Source: Caldicellulosiruptor saccharolyticus DSM 8903 (lineage in GTDB: Bacteria; Bacillota; Thermoanaerobacteria; Caldicellulosiruptorales; Caldicellulosiruptoraceae). From it: DNA of 64,000 nucleotides. Shown piece by piece: positions 39,706-47,865 of this stretch. The DNA lies in NCBI RefSeq assembly GCF_000016545.1, contig NC_009437.1, positions 1-64,000 of the forward strand, given 5' to 3'. A program made the position numbers and the translations under genes. The notes beneath the pieces are model-generated. The model saw only the letters and a program-made list of their open reading frames with translations, was not told the DNA's origin and made no database searches. The stretch's first letter is position 1; each line of letters starts with the position of its first letter.

Positions 39706-40275
39706 TTGAAAAAAGGCACAAAGATCCTTTTAACTATTTTAATTTTGATTGTAGTAGCTGTCATGTACACCTTTTCGACGTATAATAGCCTTGTTCGTAT
39801 GGCAGAAAATGTTGACAACAAATGGAGCCAAGTTGAAAATCAGCTGCAAAGAAGGGCAGACTTGATTCCAAACCTAGTTAATACTGTAAAAGGCTATGCA
39901 AAACACGAAAAAGAGATTTTTGAAACCCTTGCCCAGGCACGGTCTAAACTCTTGAATGCAAATACAGTAGAAGATAAGGCAAAAGCAAACGATGAGCTTT
40001 CATCTGCAATTTCAAGGCTTTTGATGATAGTTGAAAACTATCCAAATCTCAAAGCAGACAGAACATTTGTCCAGCTTATGGATGAACTTGCAGGTACAGA
40101 AAATAGAATTGCCGTTGCAAGAAAGGATTACAATAATGCGGTAAAAAGTTATAACATGAAAGTAAAAGTTTTTCCGAACGTTTTGATTGCAAGAATGTTT
40201 GGATTTGAAGAAAGGCAGTATTTTCAAGCATCAAGCCAAGCTCAGAGCGTGCCTTCGGTTGACTTTTCAAAATGA
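39706..40275 (+). CDS. lemA: LemA family membrane protein
   Basis: The 189-residue protein has one N-terminal membrane helix (ILLTILILIVVAVMYTFS). The LemA core follows: NSLVRMAENVDNKWSQVENQLQRRADLIPNLV and the closing FPNVLIARMFGF. The start is TTG at 39706, after AGGGAGGAG. It overlaps the next frame (ATGA at 40272), and LemA with a TPM-domain protein is a widespread pair. Their joint function is not established; roles in envelope homeostasis have been proposed. Confidence 0.93.
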   Translation: MKKGTKILLTILILIVVAVMYTFSTYNSLVRMAENVDNKWSQVENQLQRRADLIPNLVNTVKGYAKHEKEIFETLAQARSKLLNANTVEDKAKANDELSSAISRLLMIVENYPNLKADRTFVQLMDELAGTENRIAVARKDYNNAVKSYNMKVKVFPNVLIARMFGFEERQYFQASSQAQSVPSVDFSK

Positions 40276-40292
40276 AAGGGAGAATATTGGTG

Positions 40293-41162
40293 ATGAAAAT
40301 AAAAGCAAGTTTAGTTCTGAGAGTACTTGCAGCAGTGTTGGCAGTTGCAGTTTTAAGCCTTCTGTTTGTATCTTTTGCTGCAGCTTTTGCTCAGATACCC
40401 AAAAAGCCTGTTGAAAATGTCTACATTTTTGACTATGCAGACTTGATTGATAGTTCTGATGAGGATGAAATGAGGGCTTTGGCAAAAGAGATAGAAGATA
40501 AATCAAAGGCCGAGATAGTGGTTGTGACTGTAGAAACTCTTGGCAGCTATACAATAGAAGAGTATGCAAATGAGCTTTTCAATAGCTGGGGGATTGGCGA
40601 CAAGGAACTTAACAATGGCGTTTTGATTTTGGTGAACAAAGAGAATTTGCTATCTGGCAAAAGAGGGAGAATAAGAATAGAAGTTGGATATGGTTTAGAA
40701 GGTGCGATAACAGATGGCAAGGCAGGAAGAATTCTTGATGAGTATGCTATACCTGCATTTGAGAATAAAGAGTATTCAAAGGGAATAAGGGATACATTCT
40801 TTGCTGTTGCAAGCGAGGTTGTAAAGGAGTATGGGCTGAAGATAGAAGGACTTTCTGGCTATGAAGTGAATGAAAGTAGTGATACTACATCAACAGAAGT
40901 TCAGGTAGGCGACCAGGGCTCAAATCAAGAGACTGATATTCCGGATTTTGTAATTTTTGTTGCTGTAGTTTTAATAATAATATTTTCATTTATTGGTAGA
41001 AGACGAAAGAGAATTTATTGGTGGGGACATGACCCGTGGGACGGAGATGATGACCACCACCATTTTGGCGGATTTGGTGGGTTTGGCAGAGGCTCAGGAA
41101 GCTCTGGTGGATTTGGTGGCTTCGGTGGAGGTTCTTCTGGCGGTGGTGGCGCAAGCAGGTGA
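40293..41162 (+). CDS. TPM-domain membrane protein (YgcG-like)
   Basis: The 289-residue protein has a signal peptide (VLRVLAAVLAVAVLSLLFVS) and a TPM domain (about residues 35-170, with YIFDYADLIDSSDEDEMRAL and GRIRIEVGYGLEGAITDGKA). A membrane helix (FVIFVAVVLIIIFSFIG) and a Gly/Ser-rich tail (GGFGGGSSGGGGASR) complete it. The frame is open from ATG 40272, which overlaps lemA, but ATG 40293 gives the cleaner signal peptide. Its terminator overlaps the stop codon. Paired with lemA it should act at the membrane. Confidence 0.85.
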   Translation: MKIKASLVLRVLAAVLAVAVLSLLFVSFAAAFAQIPKKPVENVYIFDYADLIDSSDEDEMRALAKEIEDKSKAEIVVVTVETLGSYTIEEYANELFNSWGIGDKELNNGVLILVNKENLLSGKRGRIRIEVGYGLEGAITDGKAGRILDEYAIPAFENKEYSKGIRDTFFAVASEVVKEYGLKIEGLSGYEVNESSDTTSTEVQVGDQGSNQETDIPDFVIFVAVVLIIIFSFIGRRRKRIYWWGHDPWDGDDDHHHFGGFGGFGRGSGSSGGFGGFGGGSSGGGGASR

Positions 41163-41188
41163 AAAAGCCTGCTTGCGCAAAATTTTTG
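41149..41188 (+). terminator. Terminator overlapping the TPM stop codon
   Basis: GCGCAAGCAGG (41149-41159) pairs perfectly with CCTGCTTGCGC (41168-41178), then AAAATTTTTGTTTT. The left arm is the final Ala-Ser-Arg codons of the gene, so coding and termination share sequence. Confidence 0.85.
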
Positions 41189-41211
41189 TTTTAAAAACTT
41201 TTCTTTCCTCA

Positions 41212-41424
41212 TCAGTCGTCCCACTCATAATCAAAAGAATCCCAAAAATCAGGGTCGTCAACAATATCGTCCATTTCGCTTGACATCTCATAGTCCGCAT
41301 CGAAAAGGTCAAAGTCATCTTCCAATTCTTCTTTGAAATATTCATCTTCTTCAAAAAAGTGTTCTTCCACTTCTTCTTCGGTTTGCGGTTCGATATAATT
41401 TTCAATCTGTTTGCCTTTTAGCAT
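41212..41424 (-). CDS. Small acidic protein of 70 residues
   Basis: The frame encodes a strongly acidic peptide (EEEVEEHFFEEDEYFKEELEDDFDLFDADYE...) with no signal peptide. No family is recognised. The ribosome-binding site is weak. It runs into the terminator of the TPM gene on the other strand. Length and low-complexity acid content leave real doubt that it is a gene. Confidence 0.45.
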   Translation of the reverse strand: MLKGKQIENYIEPQTEEEVEEHFFEEDEYFKEELEDDFDLFDADYEMSSEMDDIVDDPDFWDSFDYEWDD

Positions 41425-41742
41425 TTTTTATATTTTTCACTAAATGTGGAAATGCAGTACAGGTTAAGGACATATTCGGGATCGTGTGACAGGTAACACT
41501 TTCCTTCTATTCTTTTTTTAAACTCTAATTAGGCTTGATATTCAAGTAAAATCTGGGCATAGACTTCCTTTGAACTTTTTGGAATAGAAGATAAATGTTA
41601 TCTCTCCCTTCTTATAAGAGAGATATTCCTCTTGTAATAATAAAATTGGAAAAGCAGGAATTGAAGTTAAATCTTTTGCGAAATTTAGACATTAATGCGG
41701 GCTACAACTGTGAAAAAATATGTTTGAAAGGCAGAAAATAAA
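41425..41742. other. Gene-free interval before mini-array 1
   Basis: No credible gene is seen. A small inverted repeat, TATCTCTC (41599-41606) with GAGAGATA (41618-41625), is the only structure. The stretch is AT-rich. Confidence 0.5.
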
Positions 41743-41902
41743 GTTTCAATCCCCAAAGGGCAGGCTACAAACATGAGTCACCTGACTTTCCCAGGTTGCA
41801 AATAGCTGTTTCAATCCCCAAAGGGGAGGCTACAAACTTAAAGTTAGATGAAGAGACAGCAAGAGCTTTCCTGTTTCAATCCCCAAAGGGGAGGCTACAA
41901 AC
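41743..41902 (-). CRISPR. CRISPR mini-array with 3 repeats and 2 spacers
   Basis: Repeats are at 41743-41772, 41808-41837 and 41873-41902; both spacers are 35 bases. The first repeat differs by one base (GGGCAGG), as expected at the leader-distal end. On the minus strand the repeat ends in GATTGAAAC, the type I-B-like orientation, so the leader lies at higher coordinates. The last two repeats match the lone repeat at 14841. Confidence 0.95.
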
Positions 41903-42230
41903 ACGTTGAAGAGCTTGATTTTATTATATCAACTTTATGCACACCTGTCAATGTTTTTATATCAAAACATCTGTGGAAAACTAATATCAGCTAAGGAAAG
42001 TCAAGCGATAAAAACCTATCAACCCTTTCCGTCTATCCAGCTGCTGCCAGAGATTAAAGCAAAACCACGTACTTCAAATCTGAAACCGTATACAAACCAG
42101 ACCTCTAAATTTAGCTACCTCAGGTCGACAGATTTGACTTTCGGTCAAATTGTAGACTTTATACAATTTTGCTGTATAAATTCTCAAAACCAAAATTCTC
42201 TGTGCAGCTTTTCTTGTATTTGTTTTTATC
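41903..42230. promoter_or_regulatory. CRISPR leader-like flank, type A (copy 2)
   Basis: The sequence after the last repeat starts ACGTTGAAGAGCTTGATTTT and carries CCGTCTATCCAGCTGCTGCC. It also has the GGTCGACAGATTTGACTTTC block followed by GGTCAAAT, which makes a TTTGACTTTCGGTCAAA inverted repeat. It is nearly identical to the flank at 53112 and similar to those at 14871 and 57349. Confidence 0.7.
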
Positions 42231-42303
42231 CTGCAGCAAAAACAAAAAAGGAAGCCAGCCTCAATCAGAAAAGCCAGCTTCCTTTTTCTCAAAAAAGCCT
42301 TTT

Positions 42304-42695
42304 TTAATTTTTCAACCTTGCACGAATCTCTTGTATCTTCTCAAGAGAAAGACCAGTTATATCTGCTATCTCTTAGTCACTATATCCTTTCATAATCATA
42401 TTCTCTGCTGTTTCTATCTTCCCCTGTTCAAATCCTTGCTGAATTCCTTGCTGCAGCCCTTGCTGAATACCTTGCTGTAGTCCTTGCTGAATTCCTTCAA
42501 AAGTAAGCTCTTCTCTTATCTTTCGCAAATTCTGAAAAAGTGACATGACCTTACCACCTTAGTTTCATTGTCAAGGTTTTTGAGGATTTCAATCTCGTCA
42601 AGCCTTTTCAAAAGCCTGAGGAAAATGCTTTTGTTGGAGAATACATATTTGTACTCAAGGTCATTTATATTATGAGGAAGCTGATTGTTATTCAT
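42304..42695 (-). pseudogene. Rpn-family nuclease remnant (copy 1)
   Basis: On the minus strand, pieces read MNNNQLPHNINDLEYKYVFS and, in a second frame, EGIQQGLQQGIQQGLQQG with the tail GLSLEKIQEIRARLKN, the typical repeat-rich Rpn C terminus. A TAA replaces a codon after MKGYSD, and a frameshift separates the two parts. The PD-(D/E)XK catalytic domain is missing. The same stop occurs in the copy at 53514-53905. Confidence 0.75.
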
Positions 42696-42809
42696 TTCAT
42701 TATTTTCACCACAAAAGTTTTCTTAAGAACATTATAGCAAACAGAATGGAAAATATCAAACATATTTTCTTATCCATAGGCTAAAGTGGCAACATGTGCT
42801 TCGATATCT

Positions 42810-42979
42810 TTATTCTATCTCCACCGACTCTGCTATTTTATCAATTTCTTCAATCGAAAAACCAAATTCCTTAACAACTTCTTCAAACGTCGAACAATTT
42901 TCTTGATTAAAATTCTTGGTTATCTTGAGTGCTAATTGAAGTAGTTTATAATCTTCCTGAGATAGAACAGGTTCATCTT
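42810..42979 (-). pseudogene. 3' fragment of an unrecognised gene, cut by a TnpB element
   Basis: About 56 codons (DEPVLSQEDYKLLQLALK... ending KIAESVEIE) end in a normal TAA at 42810-42812. The frame runs into the left end of the wrecked IS605-type element at about 42981. No matching 5' part is seen on the other side. The helical, charged character gives no family hint. Confidence 0.4.
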
Positions 42980-43282
42980 ACAAAAAAACAGTAAGAAGAC
43001 TCCATCTTCTTCAAGATAGAGATGAATTGCTAAAGATATGATATAATATTTTTCAGGTGATTCCAAATGTACAAAACACAAAAAAATAATATAAAAAGTA
43101 GATAAAAAAGTTTTGTTGCCGAAAAACCTGCAAGTGGATGGGATGTTTCAGATAGTGTTAATGATAAAATAAAATCATCAGAAATGACACTAAAAATTCC
43201 CCACCTGCCACTTAAAAAGAAGCCTTCTGTAGTGTAGAATGGAAAGTATGGGAAAACTACAGAAGGAGAAGATAACAAGAAA

Positions 43283-44776
43283 ATGTTGGGGGTTGCAATG
43301 CACACAACAATCTACACACTTTTCAAACGGGGATACAACAAAAGTCAAATAGCAAGATTGTTAGACGTGGATAGAAAAACTGTTAGAAAAGTAATCCATG
43401 ACATTGAACAGAAAGGAGAAGTCGAGAGAAAATCAAAAGGTTCTGTATTAGATAATTACAGGGAGTTCATTGAGGTAAAGGTTAATAAAGGACTTTCAGC
43501 AAAGAAAATACATCAAGACTTGAAAGCGGAATTTGGTTTTGAAGGAAGCTACTCGAATGTAAGAAGATATGTCCAAAAGGTAAAACAAAAGATAGCAAAT
43601 TCAAAGGTGTACATGGTTTTAACAACACTGCCTGCAGAAGAAGCTCAAGTTGATTTTGGATATATAGGCAAGATAAAAGTTGATGGCAAATTCAAAAAAG
43701 CATGGGTATTTACAATGGTTTTAAGTTATTCAAGATATATGTATGCAGAGATAGTATTTGAGCAGACAGTTGAAACATTTATACAGTGTCATAAGAACGC
43801 ATTTAAGTATTTTGGTGGGGTAGTAGAAGTTGTAAAGATAGACAACTTAAAAGCAGGTGTATTGAATGTTGATTTTTATGAGGCGCAAATACAAAAAGAT
43901 TATGCAAGTTTTGCAAGCCACTATGGATTTTTACCTCAGCCATGTAGGGTATACACACCGACTGATAAAGGCAAAGTAGAATCAGCAATTAAGTATGTTA
44001 AGCAAAATTGTTTTTCTGGGGAAGAATTTAAGGATATTGATGAGGCGAGGGAGTATTTAAAAAACTGGCTTGACAATGTAGCAAATGTGAGAGTACATGG
44101 CACAACCAAGAAAGTTCCCAAAGAAGTTTTCATCTCAGAAGAGAAAGAGAAGTTAATAGCTCTTCCTGTTGAGGAATATTACATATCAAGAAGTTCAATT
44201 CATAAAGTAGCTACTAACTGTCATCTCATATACAAAGGGAACTATTATTCAGTGCCATATGAGTATGCAGGAGGTGAAGTAGAGGTAGTTGAGATTGGCA
44301 GTTTTTTGAGGGTGTTCTTTGAGGGTAAAGAAATAGCCCTTCATCAGATTGTCAAAAACAATGAGAAGGGCAAATACGTAACCAACAAAGAACACTATCC
44401 CTCGTCTAAGAATATAACAATTGAGGATATAATGTCAAGACAGAGGGAGCAAATGGCAGAAATTGGGGAGTGGGCGTTGAAGTTTTTTGAAGAATTTACC
44501 GAGCAAGAAGGATTTAAGAAGTATGACTACAGAAGCATAAGTGGGATAATAGCATTAAAAGAAAGATATGGATCAAAGATGGTAGACAATGCGTGTAAGA
44601 GGGCTTTAAAATTCAGAGGATTGAGTTACAAGCTTGTGAAGAATATATGTGAAAAAGGGATAAGCGATTTACCTGAGTATGAAGATGAGAGCTATATTAA
44701 TGAGGAAAGAACAGAGCTTTACAGGGATATCAGGGAATATGACAAATTGCTTGAGATAGGAGAATTGCAAAGATGA
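43283..44776 (+). CDS. istA: IS21-family transposase IstA
   Basis: The 497-residue protein has an N-terminal helix-turn-helix (YNKSQIARLLDVDRKTVRKVI). An rve-type DDE core follows, with AQVDFGYIGKIKVDG (first Asp), VKIDNLKAGV (second Asp) and TDKGKVESAIKYVKQN (Glu), and then the C-terminal domain. ATG at 43283 is 14 bases after AAGGAG; ATG at 43298 with GGGGG at 6 bases is a good alternative. It overlaps istB by ATGA. All catalytic residues are present, so the element may be active. Confidence 0.93.
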   Translation: MLGVAMHTTIYTLFKRGYNKSQIARLLDVDRKTVRKVIHDIEQKGEVERKSKGSVLDNYREFIEVKVNKGLSAKKIHQDLKAEFGFEGSYSNVRRYVQKVKQKIANSKVYMVLTTLPAEEAQVDFGYIGKIKVDGKFKKAWVFTMVLSYSRYMYAEIVFEQTVETFIQCHKNAFKYFGGVVEVVKIDNLKAGVLNVDFYEAQIQKDYASFASHYGFLPQPCRVYTPTDKGKVESAIKYVKQNCFSGEEFKDIDEAREYLKNWLDNVANVRVHGTTKKVPKEVFISEEKEKLIALPVEEYYISRSSIHKVATNCHLIYKGNYYSVPYEYAGGEVEVVEIGSFLRVFFEGKEIALHQIVKNNEKGKYVTNKEHYPSSKNITIEDIMSRQREQMAEIGEWALKFFEEFTEQEGFKKYDYRSISGIIALKERYGSKMVDNACKRALKFRGLSYKLVKNICEKGISDLPEYEDESYINEERTELYRDIREYDKLLEIGELQR

Positions 44777-45564
44777 ATGATCTTTTGTTGGGGAAGTTAA
44801 AGGATTTGAAATTATCCGGGATAATAAAAAGTTTTGATTTAAGAGTAGAGGAAGCTATTAAGAATAACTTTTCATATCAAGAGTTTTTTGAGATATTGAT
44901 AAATGATGAAGTGAGTAACAGGAGAATAAACAGTAATCAAAAGAGGATAAGCAAAGCGAAGTTTCCATGGCACAAGACGTTAGAAGAATACAATTTTAAT
45001 TATCAGCCTTCAATTAATAAAAGGTTTATATACAATTTGGCGACCTGTGAATTTGTCCGAAAAAGGGAGAATGTGGCCTTCATAGGACCGCCAGGGACAG
45101 GGAAGACACATCTTGCAATAGCTATAGGACTTAAAGCTGTAGCACTTGGATATAGAGTTTTGTTTACCACAGCAAATGAGATGTTAGAAGAGTTGTATAT
45201 TTCAAGAGCGGATAATTCGTATCAACAAAAGCTAAAAAACTATGTTAATGTGGATTTGTTAATAATAGATGAGCTGGGCTTAAGGAAATTTAATCAAAGC
45301 AGTGTAGATGATTTTTATGAGATAATATCAAAGAGATATGAGAGAGGATCGATAATAATAACCACAAACAAAGTATTTGAAGAGTGGGCGAGGATATTTT
45401 ATGATCCAGTTTTAGCGACAGCGATTTTAGATAGATTTGTACATCATTGTCATTTTGTGGTTATCAAAGGTGAAAGTTATAGGATGAAGCAAAGGGAGGG
45501 TGCTATAAAAGCTTTAACATATGATTCCAAGAATGACTCAAATCAGTTAAATAATGATAATTAA
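44773..45564 (+). CDS. istB: IS21-family helper ATPase IstB
   Basis: The 263-residue AAA+ ATPase has Walker A FIGPPGTGKTHLAIAIG near residue 100 and Walker B LLIIDELG near 160. IstB selects the target and regulates IstA. Its ATG overlaps the istA stop (ATGA), the normal IS21 arrangement. Length and motifs are complete. Confidence 0.95.
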   Translation: MNDLLLGKLKDLKLSGIIKSFDLRVEEAIKNNFSYQEFFEILINDEVSNRRINSNQKRISKAKFPWHKTLEEYNFNYQPSINKRFIYNLATCEFVRKRENVAFIGPPGTGKTHLAIAIGLKAVALGYRVLFTTANEMLEELYISRADNSYQQKLKNYVNVDLLIIDELGLRKFNQSSVDDFYEIISKRYERGSIIITTNKVFEEWARIFYDPVLATAILDRFVHHCHFVVIKGESYRMKQREGAIKALTYDSKNDSNQLNNDN

Positions 45565-45920
45565 ATTTTTTTTGAAAACAGGTGGGGAAAAAATATTATC
45601 AAAAGTGGGGAAAAGGTATTGACAATAACACAGATAGTTTTTTTCCAAAGAATCAGATCAAAATAGAGGGCAGGAAGATACGATTGAGTCTTGGCAGGGG
45701 TTAGCAAAAGAGTTTACAGTAAAACATTTGTATTTTAAACTGCTAAAGTACATCATTGGTTAATAGCTCAATGAAGTCATAATAACACCGAAGTTTTGCG
45801 GCAGATGGTTTGAGATTGAGTATATCCATGAAAGAGAAGAAGCACATGATTATTTTGATTTGATTAGATATTTGTTTGAAATAACTTTAAATAAAACTAA
45901 AAACATAGGGAGTGACATAA

Positions 45921-46319
45921 TTGAACAAGCTGTTTTTGATTTTTAATCATACTCTTACAGAAGATCAGGAAAAAGAAGCAAAAGAATTGTTAAAAGTAAC
46001 CCAGATTATTCCTCTTCCTCAGCACCTGCAGAAGTTATGGAGTAATATTCCACCTGATAAAGATTTGAGCAGCGATTTATTTTTTCCAATTACATCTTAT
46101 TTGCTTGCAAACAAGGGTGAAGATAAAAATTATTGTCTCATTCAAGGTGATTTTGGTGCAATGGTGTATCTTGTCAGCTGGTGTTTCAAACACGACTTTA
46201 TTCCAATTTATGCAACAACCAAAAGAGTGGCTCAAGAAGTTATAAAGCCAGACGGTTCTGTTGAACTTATAAAGGTTTTCAAGCATGAGAGATTCAGAAG
46301 ATATATCCTTTGCATATAA
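45921..46319 (+). CDS. csx20: Csx20-like CRISPR ancillary protein (putative ring nuclease)
   Basis: The 132-residue protein starts with TTG at 45921, 8 bases after AGGGAG. Its pattern fits the Csx20 family: an early PLPQHLQKLWSNIPP, then LIQGDFGAMVYLV, IPIYATTKRVAQE and a closing HERFRRYIL. Csx20 is predicted to cleave cyclic oligoadenylate and so switch off type III CRISPR signalling. That role comes from family knowledge, not from this sequence. It heads a three-gene group with two CARF-HEPN genes (gaps of 45 and 79 bases). Confidence 0.75.
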   Translation: MNKLFLIFNHTLTEDQEKEAKELLKVTQIIPLPQHLQKLWSNIPPDKDLSSDLFFPITSYLLANKGEDKNYCLIQGDFGAMVYLVSWCFKHDFIPIYATTKRVAQEVIKPDGSVELIKVFKHERFRRYILCI

Positions 46320-46364
46320 AAGCTTTTTTCAAATAAATTTTTTGAGGAAGAGAGGGAACTTTAA

Positions 46365-47786
46365 ATGAAGATTATTTATCAGATTGGACGGCTTGATAAT
46401 CCAGGGTCGGCAAAGAAAGAGTTTTTTATAACCAGATTCAAAGGAGAGATTGTAAACTTTTCAAGAGAATCAGAACTTTCTGCCTTTGTTTTGAGAGATT
46501 TTTTGAACTCTCAAGGGAATGAGGCTAAGACGGTGGTGATTTATCCTATCAGCATTCTTTTAAATGAAAAGATTAAAGATTACGTCGAAGATGAGGATTT
46601 AAAAAAGGAGCTTAAAAACATTTGCGAAAATCCTTCACAATACCTCAAATCTCCTTTTGATATAATAAACAGGCTACCTCTTGAAAGTTTAAGAGATGAT
46701 GCGCTTGTAATTCATTCTCTGGGGACATATCTGAATAACGTAGAACTTGATGGCAGCTATGATGACATAGTCCTTGAAATTTTGTTTGACATGATAGAAA
46801 GGTATATGAAAGAAGATATAGATGAGATTTATCTTGACATTTCAAGCGGGCACAATATATACATATCCGCAATGATCGAGGCATCAAGGCATTTTGCGGT
46901 TTTAACAAAGCTTATGCACTGGATTCACGAAGAAAAGCGCCCCAGTATATACGTTGTATTTTCAGATCCTATTATGGGAAGTAGTGCAAAAACTTTTGAA
47001 ATACACATCCAACCGCAAAGCTATACAGCATTTTTCTCATCACCGATAAGCAAGAAAGAAGCGTGCGACCACAACTTTTCGTTTTTGCGAAACATTTACC
47101 AAGAACCGCAGGACGATACGAAAGGCAACAATAAAGTTTTGCAAAAACAGCAGATACGACAGAAAAGAAAAGCTTTGAAAGAAAAGATAGAAATGTTTAC
47201 TATTTTATTTTCTGCAATCAAAAACAACGTCCCGTTATACCTGTATTACCATACATACCATTCAATAGATGAAATAAAAAATGAGCTTGTAAATCTTATT
47301 AATCATGCTAAGGATCAGCTTATAAAAGACTTTGAAGTTTCGCCAAAACTTAACAAAAAAGCATATCTTGATGCAATTTTTAGCCTTTGTTTTTACATGG
47401 GGATTGTTGAGGTTCTGGAAAGATACAATATAACAATGTTTTGCCAGCAGACAGGTTTTGATTTAGAAAAACTTGGACAGACCTTTGCACAGATTTACAC
47501 AATATTTGGTATTCCAATGAACTATACAATGCTTGGGAATGAGATTTCGAACGACACTGAAAAAATACAACAGCATGGTGAAATAGATAAGTGGACAAGG
47601 CTGAGAAAAATTGTCGACCCGGTAAAATCTATTTCAGATGAGCCTGATGAGAGAAACTTTTTTGCTCATTCAGGGCTTGAAGGCAATGTTACAGAAGTAA
47701 GATATGACGGTGAAAAAGTTTATGTCAGATACATTCAAGTACTTCCACAGAGCACGATAGACTGCTGGCTTAAGAAAAGAGTATGA
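46365..47786 (+). CDS. csx1: CARF-HEPN ribonuclease, Csx1 family
   Basis: The 473-residue protein has a CARF-type N-terminal domain with IYQIGRLDNPGSAKKEF at the start and IYLDISSGHNIYISAMIEASRH near residues 155-177, the ligand-binding strand-loop. A helical C-terminal HEPN domain carries RNFFAH (R430, H435), the Rx4H nuclease motif, intact. Csx1 proteins are RNases switched on by cyclic oligoadenylate from a type III effector. ATG at 46365 follows GAGGAAGAGAGGG. Its own type III complex is not in this window. Confidence 0.88.
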   Translation: MKIIYQIGRLDNPGSAKKEFFITRFKGEIVNFSRESELSAFVLRDFLNSQGNEAKTVVIYPISILLNEKIKDYVEDEDLKKELKNICENPSQYLKSPFDIINRLPLESLRDDALVIHSLGTYLNNVELDGSYDDIVLEILFDMIERYMKEDIDEIYLDISSGHNIYISAMIEASRHFAVLTKLMHWIHEEKRPSIYVVFSDPIMGSSAKTFEIHIQPQSYTAFFSSPISKKEACDHNFSFLRNIYQEPQDDTKGNNKVLQKQQIRQKRKALKEKIEMFTILFSAIKNNVPLYLYYHTYHSIDEIKNELVNLINHAKDQLIKDFEVSPKLNKKAYLDAIFSLCFYMGIVEVLERYNITMFCQQTGFDLEKLGQTFAQIYTIFGIPMNYTMLGNEISNDTEKIQQHGEIDKWTRLRKIVDPVKSISDEPDERNFFAHSGLEGNVTEVRYDGEKVYVRYIQVLPQSTIDCWLKKRV

Positions 47787-47865
47787 CGTAAACAGCAAAA
47801 AACTAAAAAGATTTAAAGAAAATGGCAAATCGTTTTTTAACTTCTATGTAAAAGGGGGTTTTTAA

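Larger units (their letters stand above)
41873..42797. repeat. Direct repeat, first copy (0.9 kb)
   Basis: The last CRISPR repeat, the type A leader-like flank, a terminator-like hairpin and a dead Rpn fragment form a block that recurs at 53082-54007 with about 95% identity. The copies diverge just after GTGCTTC (near 42801 and 54010). Confidence 0.85.
43156..45630 (+). mobile_element. Complete IS21-family element
   Basis: The 2,475-base element has ends TGTTAATGATAAAAT and (reverse strand) TGTTATTGTCAATACC. A 7-base direct repeat, CAGATAG, flanks it at 43149-43155 and 45631-45637, in the IS21 range. It carries istA and istB overlapping by 4 bases. A solo copy of its left end is at 11667-11713. 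Confidence 0.93.
42981..45895 (+). mobile_element. Wrecked IS200/IS605-type element (copy 3) hosting IS21
   Basis: The left end has the same hairpin (CTCCATcttcttcaagATAGAG) and ATG TACAAAACACAAAAA as the other two copies. After a large internal deletion the sequence reaches CAGATAG, where the IS21 element begins. On the far side, from 45631, the tnpB text resumes (AAGATACGATTGAGTCTTGGCAGG, as in RLSLGR) and fades out at about 45890 with several stops. The right end is lost. Confidence 0.8.

Noticed and set aside
41906-42480. Open frames in the leader-like flank and the Rpn relic (also at 53343-53690)
   Set aside because: They are in leader-like sequence or antisense to the Rpn fragment and have no start signals.
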